From NCBI GenBank assembly GCA_023333565.1, contig JAJKFH010000755.1:620001-684000 (forward strand): a DNA stretch of 64,000 nucleotides, written 5' to 3'. The notes under the pieces are model-generated. The model did not search any database and was not told where the DNA came from. It was given only the letters and a program-made list of their open reading frames with translations. The position numbers and the translations under genes were made by a program. Numbering within the stretch: the stretch's first letter is position 1; every line of letters starts with the position of its first letter. Positions 1-10,344 of the stretch are shown here, piece after piece. The stretch is from Puffinus mauretanicus (lineage: Eukaryota; Chordata; Aves; Procellariiformes; Procellariidae).

Positions 1-196
1 TGTCCATCCAGAAGGACCAGCATCAGCTTCAGTGGAGGACAAGGCTCATGAGCAGGGTCAGCACAGGCCATGGTGACACATGGAGGACAGGATCCAACCC
101 TCCCCATCACCCAGAACTACTCGTCCATGACCATCTGAGCCCCGTGAGGACCAGGACATGCCGCCCGCTCTCCTCTCCCCAACGACACAAACTCAC

Positions 197-3100
197 TCTT
201 CACTGCTGCAAGCCCTGATTTTCAAGGCTTGGTAGATACGCTCCACTTCTTGGTTCTTCTGCTCCTGACAGCAGGGCTGCTGCTCCTCCTGGGTCAGAGG
301 CATCTTCCGCTGTGTCTCCTCCACTTCCAGCAGCTGCAGGAAGAGCTGGAGAAACCACATGGGGTAAGGAGGAAGCTTGGAGCATCCTCTGCCTGCCAGT
401 TATCCAGGACCTCTGCCCAGGCAGATATCCCCCCACAGAGCTCTTCAGAAAACAAAGCATCTACATCACCCCATCTTGCCCCGAATCACAGCTCGCTCAC
501 CTTCTCGATCCTGTGCAGCGCCCGAAGCCGGTGGCTCCCCGCAGCCTTCAGGAGGGGAGAAAGGAAGGCACAACAGTTACAGCCAGCACCAGACACCGCC
601 GCTGGCAGAGCACTGGGCCAGCTGCTCCCTGGGGATCAGAGGCGGCTTCAGGATACAGAGCAATCCCACGGGAAGGCCACGGCCAGCTCCGACTGCCCGG
701 AGCCCCATCCCATCCCTCGGCAGGGGACAAGCTGCCACCACCGAGGCGGCACCCGCTCCAACTCTGCGCCCCATCCCATGGCTCAGGGCAGCACCCAGAG
801 CTGGGGCGGCACCCATGCTCAGTCACAGCAGTTCCTAAAGCTCCTGCTAAAGCTGCTCCAGGGCCTGGGGAAAGCTGGAGCGGTGTCCCCAGGCATCGGG
901 GGCACCCACCAGCCTAGCTCCCCCTCACCTACCTCCTCCACGAGGGCATGGTGTACAGCATCGATGGCCCGGCGAGGGCTGTAGCAGGTGGATACCGCGA
1001 CCTGGCCCAGCGAGCCCGCAATGCGCACCACTGGAAGAGAGATGGGACACGGTGAGACCACGTCCCGCAACTCCTCACCTGGTCCCCCGCCCCAGGCCCT
1101 CACCGGAGTCGTACGTCTCCACTTTCTGGATGAACGGTGTGACCAGCTTGGGGGGCTCCTGCTTGTTGCGCCGACCAAGCAGCTCCTCCTCAGCCTGTTT
1201 GCGCTCCAGCCGCTGGTAGTACGTCTGTAACAACAGGCATAGCCAGGAGGGGAGCCACCACGAGCCTGGGCACCCTCTGGCTCCCAAAGGGATGAAGCCC
1301 CAGCCCCAAGGAGCAGGATGAGCCACTGGTGCTACCAGCAGGAGCTCACCTGGTAGTAGTAGTCATCATCCATGTTCTCGCTCTGCAGCTGGATCATCTC
1401 CACCTTGACGACCCAGTCCTTCTCCTTGGAGGTCATCAGCCCAGCGTAAGGGTCCACTTTAGGAGACCACAGCTTCTTGGGGGAGATGCTGGCACAGGAG
1501 AAGATTGCAGCCTGCTGTAACTGCCCAGAGCCCCCCTGCCACCCCACAGCTCCCCAGGACCCCCTTACCTCTGCACCTGCCCGCCTTGCTGCTGCCGCTG
1601 GGTCAGGATCCGCTGGTGCTGGGGGTGCAGCTGGGTCATATGGCTGGGCGCGCTGCAGAGGAGACCAGACAGGGGCCAGAGGGCTCAGCACCCGCACCAG
1701 AGCCATCCCCAGAGGAGGGACAACCCCCAGCTGCTTTGTGGGGCTCCTCCAGTCCCACCCGGGCACCCCGCTCGCCATCCTGCTACCTGAGGTTCAGCTG
1801 GCCGCTGGCCGACGGACTGAAGAAGAGAGCGGGGTCCAAAGAGGGAGACATGGGACCAAAGTGCATGGCGAGAGGCCGCGGCGGGCTGCCGATGGTGGGT
1901 GACACAGGCCGGAAAGGGGTCGGAGCTGCATACTCTGCGGTCTGGAGAGGGAGAGAGAAGCGATCACGTGTCTGAGCCTTCCCCTCCAAGGGTCCCGGAG
2001 GGGTCTGCCAGCTTCACGCTGGCTTCTGGCTCCCATCCTTGCAGGGGCCACCCTCTCCCTGCACGGAGAGGACACGTGAGGCACCACAGCAAGGTGATAC
2101 CGCCCAGGATCCTGCCACTACAGCTGAGCAAGGCAAGGGGACCCGGGTGTCACCAGGGATTGCGTGCCCCAGGTCCATCACCAGTGCCACAGCACAACAC
2201 CAAGCTCAACACCATGCCCAGTGCAGGTCCTGTGGGGACATCAGGACACACCGGTGGCTCTACCTTCCCCATTAGCAAGACGCCAGAGATGGGTGCTCAG
2301 GATTAGATGGAGCTGCAAAGTCTGCCCCGGATGGCAGAGCTTTGGGGAGACACTGTCCCATCCCCTGCCGCTCCAGGGCCACCTCAGAGGGGACATGGCA
2401 GTGGCTCGCAGCCCACTACGTTACCTGGTTAGAAGCGAAGAGCGGAGAGGGTCTGCGAGCCGGCGTGAAGGGCCGAGGGGAGCACGGTGAGCGAGGCATC
2501 AGAGGCGACTGCTGCAGGGCAGGAGACGGGAGGTGTCACTGGGACAAGCCTGTCCTCAAGGCTGCACCTCTGGGGAGGGGAGGGCAGAGGAAGAGGGGAT
2601 GCAAGAGCCCCCCAAAACCCGTTACCTGCCGGAGAAAGCGCTGGGGGAAGGACTTGGGGGACATCAGTCTGAAGTCGGGGCGCTTGAGCCGGGGAGAGCC
2701 CCCGTAGCCCCTCTGCAGAGGGGAACCAAGGAAGTCGAGGGCCATGTTGGCAGATGGTGGGGGCCTCTCCAGGACCTGGAGGATGGCTTTATCCTGCGGA
2801 GTGGAGGCAGCAAGAAATGGAAATGGAGCCCAGCTGGGATCAATTTAGCTCCCCCGACATCAAGCAGCTCACCAAAGCCTTTGGTTGTTGCTCAACCAGA
2901 CCATGCACTGGCCATCCTGGCTCCCATCCTGGTGGCATGCAACAGCAGGGGATCCATAGGGACACCTGGCATGGGGGTCCCAGTCCCCTCAAACTCAACA
3001 GCTTTGCCTTCAAACCCAGGCTCTGCTTAGGGTGGCCTTGGCACCCAAAAGACACATCCTTGCACCTCCAGACCCATGATGTGGCTTTGGAAGTCCCCTG

Positions 3101-4853
3101 GTCACCTCAAATCGCCTGCATGACGCGTGGCCCAGGGTACCAGGGAGCCCTTGGCCGCTCCCCAAGGGCCTGGCTGGGGGTACCCACCTCCAGCACGTGG
3201 TGGGGTGGGATGCTGCCGGGGCAGGAGCCCCACACCGTGGGATCCATCGCCAGCTGGAAGATAGGGAGATGGTCAGTATGGGGAAGGAAGACAGTATGGG
3301 GCAGGGGACACTACAGGGGCCACTCAGCCTTGTCACCGGATGGGAGGAGATATTTTTACCGTGTCCTCTTTGCTGAACTCTGCCCAGCAAGCACCAATCC
3401 TGCTGTCCAGCACCGCTGAGTCCTGGCTCTGCAAGCAAAGAAGAGGTTACAGGCACATACTCGGCCCTAGCATGGTGGGTCTTCCTTCCTTGGGCAGGGA
3501 CCAAACTACTCCCTGGTGCCCCCCGTGGGGCAGGACCCAGAGGTGTGGGGATGGAGGGGACAGCAGTGGGTCCCCACCAGCCCGTCTGCCTGCCGGCCAG
3601 GCGTGGGTCCCCTCCCTCTCCAGTCACACGTCACCTCCAGCGTGGGTTTGCTCTGCACAGCTCTCATCACCGCCGGGTCTCCCAGGTCATTGGGCTCCTC
3701 ACAGGGCTCCTGGTCTTCCTCCTGTTCCTCAGTTCCCAACTCCTCCTCCTCTTCCTCCAACTCAGAGCTGACCTGCTCGACCTCTGGCTCCATCCCACCT
3801 TCCTCCTGGGGCTTTCCCAGCTCCTCTGGCTGCTCAGCCGCTCCAGGCCCCAGTTCCTCCCCGGCCTCGGGCTCCTCTGCCACCGCTTCAGCCAGCTCAG
3901 GGCTCATGTCCAAAGGCATCAGGGGTTTTGCAGTGTCCTCCTCAGTGGAGTCTCGGTCTTGGAGGAGGGAAGCAGAGCATGTCAGGGTGGGTGAAAGCCT
4001 GGGCAGTGCCCACCAGGGTCCCTGCTCCCAACCCAGCTCCTCACGAGGCAGGAGGACACCTTCCTCACCCCCACCTCCATCCTCCTCACCCCATTGGGTG
4101 CTGGCTGACCTCCCCCACTCTGAGGCTCCCCTGAGATCTTACCTAACCCAAAAGTCATTTCATTGTACAGGTCGAGCTCTTCATCCTCCTCAGCCATCTC
4201 CTCCAGCAGAGGCGCATCTTCCACCAGCAGGTAGTCCTCGAGGATCTGGAGTTGAAAGCAGCAGGGTCCCCACTAAGGGACACGGGCAGGGATAGGGTAA
4301 CCCTAACCTGCCCTCAAGTGGGAGGCACCCAACATCCCCCCCCACCCCGCTGGTGGTGCTGGGCAGACCCCAGGGCTCATGGCTGCTCCGCAGCTGGAAA
4401 GGGAAGAGCGGGAGCCATGGGCACTACCAGTGAGGGCAGGACCCGCTGGCTCAGCACAGGATAAGAGCCCACTGAAGCCTGCCGGGACGAGGGCTGCAGC
4501 CACCCAGAGATGACGATGGCCCCTGCCAGTGCAGGGGATGCTGGCATGGAACAGCACCAGCGTGGGACACCATTAGGCTTCAGAGTGAACACGCTGCTGC
4601 CAGGGCATGAACAGCACCCGAGCACAAGGCAGGGAAGGGCACCCCACCAGCACCTCCAGGGCAGTGTCTTCTCCGGCACCGACCGCTCCCGGGAGAGCCA
4701 GCACCGGGAAGGGCGGCCCCGGGGGAGCCGGCACCGAGGGGGCGGGGGGGGCGTGACCCGGGGCAGCGGGAAAGGAGGCGGCCCCGGGGACGGGCCAGCA
4801 TGCCAGGGCGGAGCAGGGCGGGCACTCACAACCGGCTCGCCGCCCTCCGCCAT
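197..4853 (-). CDS. PATL2: PATL2 (Pat1a / P100), mRNA-binding translational repressor, 3'-partial at left window edge
   Basis: Pat1-family protein; PATL2/P100 is the oocyte form, which binds DDX6 and joins CPEB-containing repressed mRNPs. Coding exons in transcript order: 4830-4853, 4143-4245, 3635-3957, 3360-3422, 3188-3253, 2626-2793, 2425-2511, 1787-1941, 1569-1652, 1350-1488, 1104-1224, 933-1030, 501-545, 197-345. All junctions keep frame with GT-AG sites, giving about 541 residues. The start is MAEGGEPV. The N-terminal motif NEMTFG (residues ~36-41) matches the Pat1 DDX6-binding element. An acidic Glu-rich stretch (~60-140) ends in [12 protein letters not shown] Pro-rich region contains HLHPQ-like [12 protein letters not shown] (~335). 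The Pat1 core [15 protein letters not shown] is at ~370, and [20 protein letters not shown] identifies PATL2 rather than PATL1. About 240 C-terminal residues lie off the left edge. The protein is longer than human PATL2 (543 total), like amphibian P100. Confidence 0.95.
4246..4829 (-). other. PATL2: PATL2 intron 1
   Basis: 584-base intron between the 24-base first coding exon (donor GTGAGT) and the exon starting ILEDYLL. GC-rich towards the promoter. No separate gene, repeat or RNA recognised inside it. Confidence 0.8.
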
Positions 4854-5085
4854 GCCGCGGCGCCGCCCGCCCGCCCGCGTCCCTCTACGGGGCCGGGCTG
4901 CCTCCGCCGCCGCCTTTTACGGACCGCCGCCGCCGCTCCGGCGGCACTGCGCCGCCGCGCATGCGCTTGCCGTACAGCATGGCGGCGCCCAGCTGCGTCC
5001 CGCGCCTGCGCAGTCCCTTCGCCCCGCCCCCTCGGCTAGGCCCCGCCCACGCGGCCGGGACGGGCGGCGGTGCGGGCAGTAGGGA
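4640..5085 (-). promoter_or_regulatory. PATL2: CpG-island promoter of PATL2
   Basis: Very GC- and CpG-rich block covering the first coding exon and about 230 bases upstream. It holds a palindromic NRF1-type site GCGCATGCGC at 4957-4966 and a second close match (CGCCTGCGCA) at 5003-5012. No TATA box is seen. This fits a TATA-less promoter; the transcription start is not resolved. Confidence 0.6.
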
Positions 5086-7086
5086 TGGAGATGGAGCTGA
5101 GGGGATGAGGTTTGATGACCCCACCCGCGAAAGGGGCTACAAAACTGCAAACACCTGCGGCTTTCAGGGCACAGAAAACCCCAGCCTGGCTTTTTCCACT
5201 GCTCTCATTGCTCCTTGCCAGCAATGGCATTTTCCGAACCAATACCCCTCTGAGCAGTCATGGAAAACCAGCGGGACACGGTCGGTCTGGCTGGAAGCGC
5301 GCCTCGGAGATTTACGGCAGTAGATTTGAAAGCACAGGGGAGCAAAACTAAGGTGAAGAAGCTGTAAATCTCTGCATCCCGCGAGGCGCAGCGTGCTGCC
5401 CTCGTCCCCCCGAATGCCAGGAGCACCTCGGTTGAGTCAGACCTCACCCGCTCTTTAAATATTTCTCTCTGCTAATAAAAGCAGAAGCACTCTAGAAAAG
5501 GAAGATTTGGCTGTTTGAATCAAAGCAGTGTGGCCTTTTAGAAACATCACATGTAAAAAACTCATGGTTCAGCTTCTCTTTATGGGGAAAGTCTGCCAGG
5601 CGTTGCTGGTTATGGCAGAGTCATCTCCAGCGATTCCCATCCCAACAGGGAGAGCCCAGGCGTCAGCGCGGAGAAAGGATCCGTGTCCTGCAATCAGCTA
5701 TTTGTGTAATTAATCCTCCCCGAGCCAAGGGGATCGCTCACCTGGGCAGAGCCAGACTAGCCTCCAGTCGGGCTCTGAGGCGGTGACCCCCGATGCCAGC
5801 TCAGCCAGCCGCCGACACAGCAGTTAGCGTTTATTTCTGCGAGAGCCCAGAGATCCCTGATAAGGCTCCGGCGGCAGCTGCGTCCCCTTATCTCACAGCA
5901 AAAACACTCAACGGCAGCTGCGTGGCCGCTGGCGCCGCTCACCGGGCAGCCAGCAAACCAAGCAAGAGCTTGGCTCAGCTGGTCCAGTGGGGATTGATAA
6001 CAAATATTTGCAGGTTTTTTCTTTTTTCTACTGATTTACCTGCTGCCTTTGGGTGGGGGATGTTCTCTGTACATGCTTTATTGATTTAAAGATAGGTCTT
6101 TAACTGGAATGTATTAAGATGGCAGGTCTTAAAGGGGCTCTGTATTAGAGGAGCTCCATGATACTGCTGTTTTCTTCCTGCTAGTAGTTACTTTCCTTTC
6201 TTTTCTCTATTTTTTTTAACTTTTTAATGCTTATGCAGCTAGATGAAGGACAATAAATGTCTGCTTCCCAGTCTGAAACAGTGACTCTAAAGATAAGCAG
6301 TACATGACCTGTAGGACCATAAGCAGACAAGCTCCTAAGCATACAGAATATCTACATGCTCTTTAATACTGGTTCATTTTCCTTTTTTAACCTTGGTTCT
6401 CTTAATGCTGCTATTCAAAGCTGCTGTACTTCTCTAAGCAGTGCCTGTAGTGTTATAGAGCCGCTCGGAGGCATATCTAGCCTAGCTGGGCTACAGTGCT
6501 CATAGTTTTTCTGGAGGAGGCACCAGAAAACCCAGCTCTTTGACCTTTGGGTTCTTGTGTTTGACATCGGGGAGTCCACGCTGTGGCTCAAATGGCAGAG
6601 TCAATCCCTCCTGCAGCCGCCAGACCGAGACGCTGACGCACACAGGCTTTGAAAGAAAGCAAGCCGAGCTTCAGAAAGGAAGGCAGCCGGGCTGCGCCAG
6701 GGTTGGCTGGTGGCATAATACCAGCCCTGGCTGCAAAATCCTACACAAGAGGTGGTTTTTACCCCGCTTTTGGTGAGGGGCAGGAGCTGGGCGAACATGT
6801 TGCAGCCGCTGCTCCATAACCTGCTCCCGGCGGGGGTTCCTGACCGGGGAAGGGGGCTGGGGCCCGGTACTGCCTCACACCTTTGATGCCTCCATCCCCG
6901 AGGTGAAGGCCAAGGGCAGGGCAGGCCCCGGGGCGGGAAAGGCCCATGGACGGGCCTGGGGCACAGCCACAGCAGCAGGCCTACCCGCGGCCCGGGTGGC
7001 TCCGGCTGGCATGGCGCCGGGCAGAGCCGCGGCCGGGCACGGGGGCGGCTCCGGGCCCGCCAAGGCCCGGGCGGTGCCTCGGGCCT

Positions 7087-7110
7087 GAAGCGAAAGCGAA
7101 AGCGAAAGCA
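7087..7110 (+). promoter_or_regulatory. B2M: ISRE / IRF element of B2M, triple GAAAGC
   Basis: Three head-to-tail GAAAGC units create two overlapping matches to the interferon-stimulated response consensus GAAANNGAAA, at 7092-7101 and 7098-7107. This lies about 130 bases upstream of the TATA box. MHC class I and B2M promoters are known IRF targets, so interferon induction is expected. Confidence 0.75.
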
Positions 7111-7164
7111 ACACTGCCGGCGGGGGGCCGGGCTCGCACAACCTCTCAGCTCCCGCTCCGCCTG

Positions 7165-7230
7165 GAGACTGATGACCCGTGGGCACGTCTGCACCGCGAT
7201 TGGTCGCGCGCGGCAGGGGCTATAAAAGGC
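7165..7230 (+). promoter_or_regulatory. B2M: B2M core promoter: X2/CRE-like box, Y (CCAAT) box, TATA box
   Basis: A CRE-like TGATGACC sits at about 7170. It is followed roughly 20 bases on by an inverted CCAAT (ATTGG, 7199-7203), the X2-to-Y spacing used by RFX/CREB/NF-Y at MHC-I-type promoters. A canonical TATAAAAG follows at 7221-7228, placing transcription start near 7250. The TATA and CCAAT boxes are clear; the X-box assignment is inference. Confidence 0.65.
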
Positions 7231-7288
7231 GGCGGGCGAGCGGGGCGGGCCAGTTTGTGAGCGGAGCGGAGGAGAGCGGGTGGTGGCC

Positions 7289-8456
7289 ATGGAGCTGGTG
7301 CTGAAGGTGGGGGCCCTGCTGCTGGTCGCGCTGGTCGGCCTGGGGGAGGCGGATGGTGAGTGCCCGGGGCGGCGTGAAGGGCGCTGTGAGGGGCCTGATG
7401 CCGGTTACCGGGGAGGCCGGGGAGGCCCTGCGAGGGGCCCGGTACGGTGAGGGGCAAGTGCTGTGGGGGCCCAGTACCGGGCAGGGGGGCGGTGAGGGCC
7501 CTGTTACGAGTGTGAGCTGGGGGGGAGGTGCTGTGAGGGTACCGGTACCGTGCCCGGGTGGGTGGGTACTGGCTTCTCTGAGGCGGTGCCTGCTGCAGCC
7601 CTGCTTCTCGCTATCCTCTTTACCCCCCTCTCCAGAGGCACCGAAGGTGGAGGTGTATTCCCGCAAACGTGTCGCAGACGGGCAGGAAAACACCCTCAAC
7701 TGCTTCGTGAGTGGTTTCCACCCTCCGAAGATCGAGATCACCCTCCTCAAGAACGGGGAGCCCATGAGTGATGTGAAGTACACGGACATGTCCTTCAATG
7801 ACAAGTGGTATTTCGAACGCCTGGTGTATGCGCCGTTCACCCCCAAGAAGGGTGACGTCTACGTTTGCAGGGTGGCCCATTCTGCCTTCAGAGAGCCGCA
7901 GTCGTTCCGATGGGGTATCGTGTGCCTTCCTCTTCAAGCTTTGCCGCCGTTCATGTGCAGAAGCCAGAGCTCATTAATTTATAGCCCAGTGTCTCTGTTT
8001 CCCTTCTCTTCAAAATCTATGGGGTGGATTTTGAAGGTCTTGAAAAATTAACCTGGTTTCAGCTGGGCTGAAAAGGCTGTGTATACGTACCTGTGAAAGA
8101 GTTCGTTAGTAGCAGACAGCGAAGACTTGCTTTGTTATTATCTGTAGGTATTTGGCTTATGCTGTGTCTGACGACTCTTAGTGGAGCACTCTGACCTCTT
8201 TCTAGGTGAACTTGCCTAGAAAGAGATGGGTCATGCAGTGCTTTTTGGTGAATATAAAGAAGGGTATAGTGGTGGGGACCGATCGTGATGACCCAGCCTG
8301 CTGCAGCAAGCAGCCAGCCAGGCAAGGGCAGTTCTCTGGTTACTGCGCTGGGGCTGTTTCCAGCAGGGGTGGGCCTGTGGTGACGGGTGAGAGGGGGTGC
8401 TGTTTGCCTCGAAGCCTAACACTCTCCCCTTCTTGCTTGCAGATGCAGACTTCTAA
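7289..8456 (+). CDS. B2M: Beta-2-microglobulin
   Basis: Invariant light chain of MHC class I molecules and related proteins, secreted or bound at the cell surface. Coding exons 7289-7355, 7636-7914 and 8443-8456 give 119 residues, the usual length. A hydrophobic signal peptide (~21 residues) is followed by mature [11 protein letters not shown]. The single C1-type Ig domain has both disulfide cysteines (NTLNCF and VYVCRV), the [14 protein letters not shown] strand and the DMSFNDKW loop with the conserved Trp. The domain exon is 279 bases, the same size as in human. The protein ends in RWDADF. Clear ortholog of chicken B2M but well diverged from it. Confidence 0.98.
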
Positions 8457-10056
8457 GCTGTGAGTGGGATAATCCTGGTGAGTTACGCTGATGCTCCATG
8501 CTGTGCTTATAAGGGGAACGTGGACTGCTTTCTGTAAGGGGGAAGTCTGTAGTTTGCAGAGTTGAGGAACAAAAGCAACCACCAAAAAAAACCCCATATC
8601 TATACTGTGCTGCTGATTGGGAGCGGGGCTGTTCCCACACCCTTTCTATCCACTTTTTTGGCCAGTTCTCAGTCATACTTTGCCTACAAGAGTCTCCTTT
8701 GCTCAAAACAAAGGGTACCCTTGGAACAAAACTTACTGCATGTCTTTGGCGTGTCTGCCAGATATTGTTCAGAGTTGTCACGTGTCCTCTAGTGCTTCAC
8801 CAGACCCCGTGGTGCTGTCCTCTGTCTGGTGAGGAGGAAGTTGCCATACCTGGAAATCCCCGTGACTTGGAGGGAGGCAGGCTAGTTAACTCTGTAGCAG
8901 GCAGTGTGTCGGCTCGATAATGTGGGATTTATGAGGCACATATCAGTGACTTGCTGCCAGACCAGAAGCAGTCTTGGTTCACCGGTGTCTCGCAGTCTGA
9001 GTGCTCCGGGTTCTTCAAACTATCTGGGCATAACTGATCTGGATTTAGCAATCGGGTAAATACTAGTTTAACCCTTGAAGGGGAAAAGAAAACTAAAGAT
9101 ACATGGCCTAGCTGATGTGGTTGCAATGCTGGTTGAAACGCCTTAGTTACGTACCCCGGTAGAGGCTGGGTAGTTATTAACTGTGCCCAGGACATGCCCT
9201 GGCAATACCTCACTTGAAATGCCCTCCACATTGGACCAGAAAAATGTTGCCGATGGCTTTTAGATAGACAGAATAATAAGTCAAATGAACTTTGTAAATC
9301 AGAAAAACTCTCTTGGGCATTTCTTCTTGGGAAGATGTAGATGGATCTGAGTCCTTTACTTGTCACTGTCTAATGCTGCTGTCCCTCGAAAGCTCTCCAG
9401 CCCTTCCTTGCTGTAGAGCAGCATAGGAAGGATGTTAGCCTTCCAGGGACAAGAGAAAATGGAGGTCAGTTGACCGTCTTTCTAGTGGGGGACAACAGAA
9501 GAAGATACGCTCTTGATTTGCAGCAGAAAAGCTGAGGTGTGATATTGGGGCTGGGGAAAGGCTCAAGAGATCCCCCAGAGCCAAAAATGGTTGGATTGGA
9601 AGGATATTTAGAAGGGATGCTGCAAGTGCTTAAGTGTTTGTTTCTAACTGCTGCTTGAGATGGGATGCTGAGGTAAAGGGACCTGTGATTTGATACAGTA
9701 CAGACATTTCTAGGTAACGGAGCTCTGAAAAATTATATACAGCCACTCTTCTAGTTTGTCACTTGCTTTTGGGCAGCGGGGACGGAAACCTGGCCCGAGG
9801 CCAGGGTCTGGGCTGTGCTGTGCCCACACGGCAGCATGGCGAGCAGTGGCTTTGGTGGGATGTCGGTGTGAAGGTCACCAATGGTGGGGGATGCCAAGCT
9901 TGGTTGGAGGTCGGACATTGGTGACTTCGCTGGAGTCTGGAGTCTCCGACTCTGCAGTTGGAGTTCCCTTGTGGAGTTCCCTTTTTTTTTCCTAAAATAA
10001 TTACAGTTGAAGGTGTGAACAGAGTGACTGATGTCAACCTCCTTTCCCCTATGCAG
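8457..10056 (+). other. B2M: B2M stop-exon tail and last intron
   Basis: After the stop codon the exon continues to a GTGAGT donor at 8478; a second donor-like GTGAGT lies at 8460. The intron then runs to the acceptor TATGCAG ending at 10056. As in mammals, the terminal intron lies in the 3' UTR. No repeat or gene recognised inside it. Confidence 0.65.
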
Positions 10057-10340
10057 GTCTGAAGAATTCTGCATTGCAAGTCAAAATCGTCTTGAGCTTC
10101 TGTCCTTTCTTCACATCTCACTTGCGGATATGATTAAAAGCAATTGTCTTCATTGCAGAATTCCTTCTTTAATAAAGCTTATCATTAAAATATCATTTAC
10201 CCAATGCAGTATGCAAGCTAGGCTTTTTTTTTGAGCACATAGCTATAAATGTCTGCATTATTGATTAAAAAACAATTGTAGCTCTTCAGTGCTCTGAATT
10301 GTACAGGATTTTTATCTAAATAAAATTGGAAGTCTTCAGT
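10057..10340 (+). other. B2M: B2M 3' UTR terminal exon with two poly(A) signals
   Basis: The exon begins GTCTGAAGAATTCTGC, resembling the mammalian B2M terminal-exon start (GTTTGAAGATGC). AATAAA hexamers at 10171-10176 and 10319-10324 predict a short and a slightly longer transcript. Exact cleavage sites are not known. Confidence 0.75.
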
Positions 10341-10344
10341 GGAG

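Larger units (their letters stand above)
4854..7249. other. PATL2-B2M intergenic region
   Basis: Spacer between two head-to-head genes. The first ~230 bases are the PATL2 CpG island and the last ~350 the B2M promoter island. Between them, about 5.4-6.55 kb is AT-rich and shows no conserved reading frame, repeat family or RNA that I can recognise. An AATAAA at about 5473 has no recognisable plus-strand gene upstream. Confidence 0.6.

Noticed and set aside
3516..4295. 259-codon plus-strand Ser/Pro-rich frame
   Set aside because: Antisense of the acidic PATL2 exon (poly-Glu codons read backwards give Ser/Leu-rich runs) running on into the flanking introns.
5473..5478. AATAAA on the plus strand between PATL2 and B2M
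   Set aside because: No plus-strand gene is recognisable upstream; a chance hexamer in AT-rich sequence.
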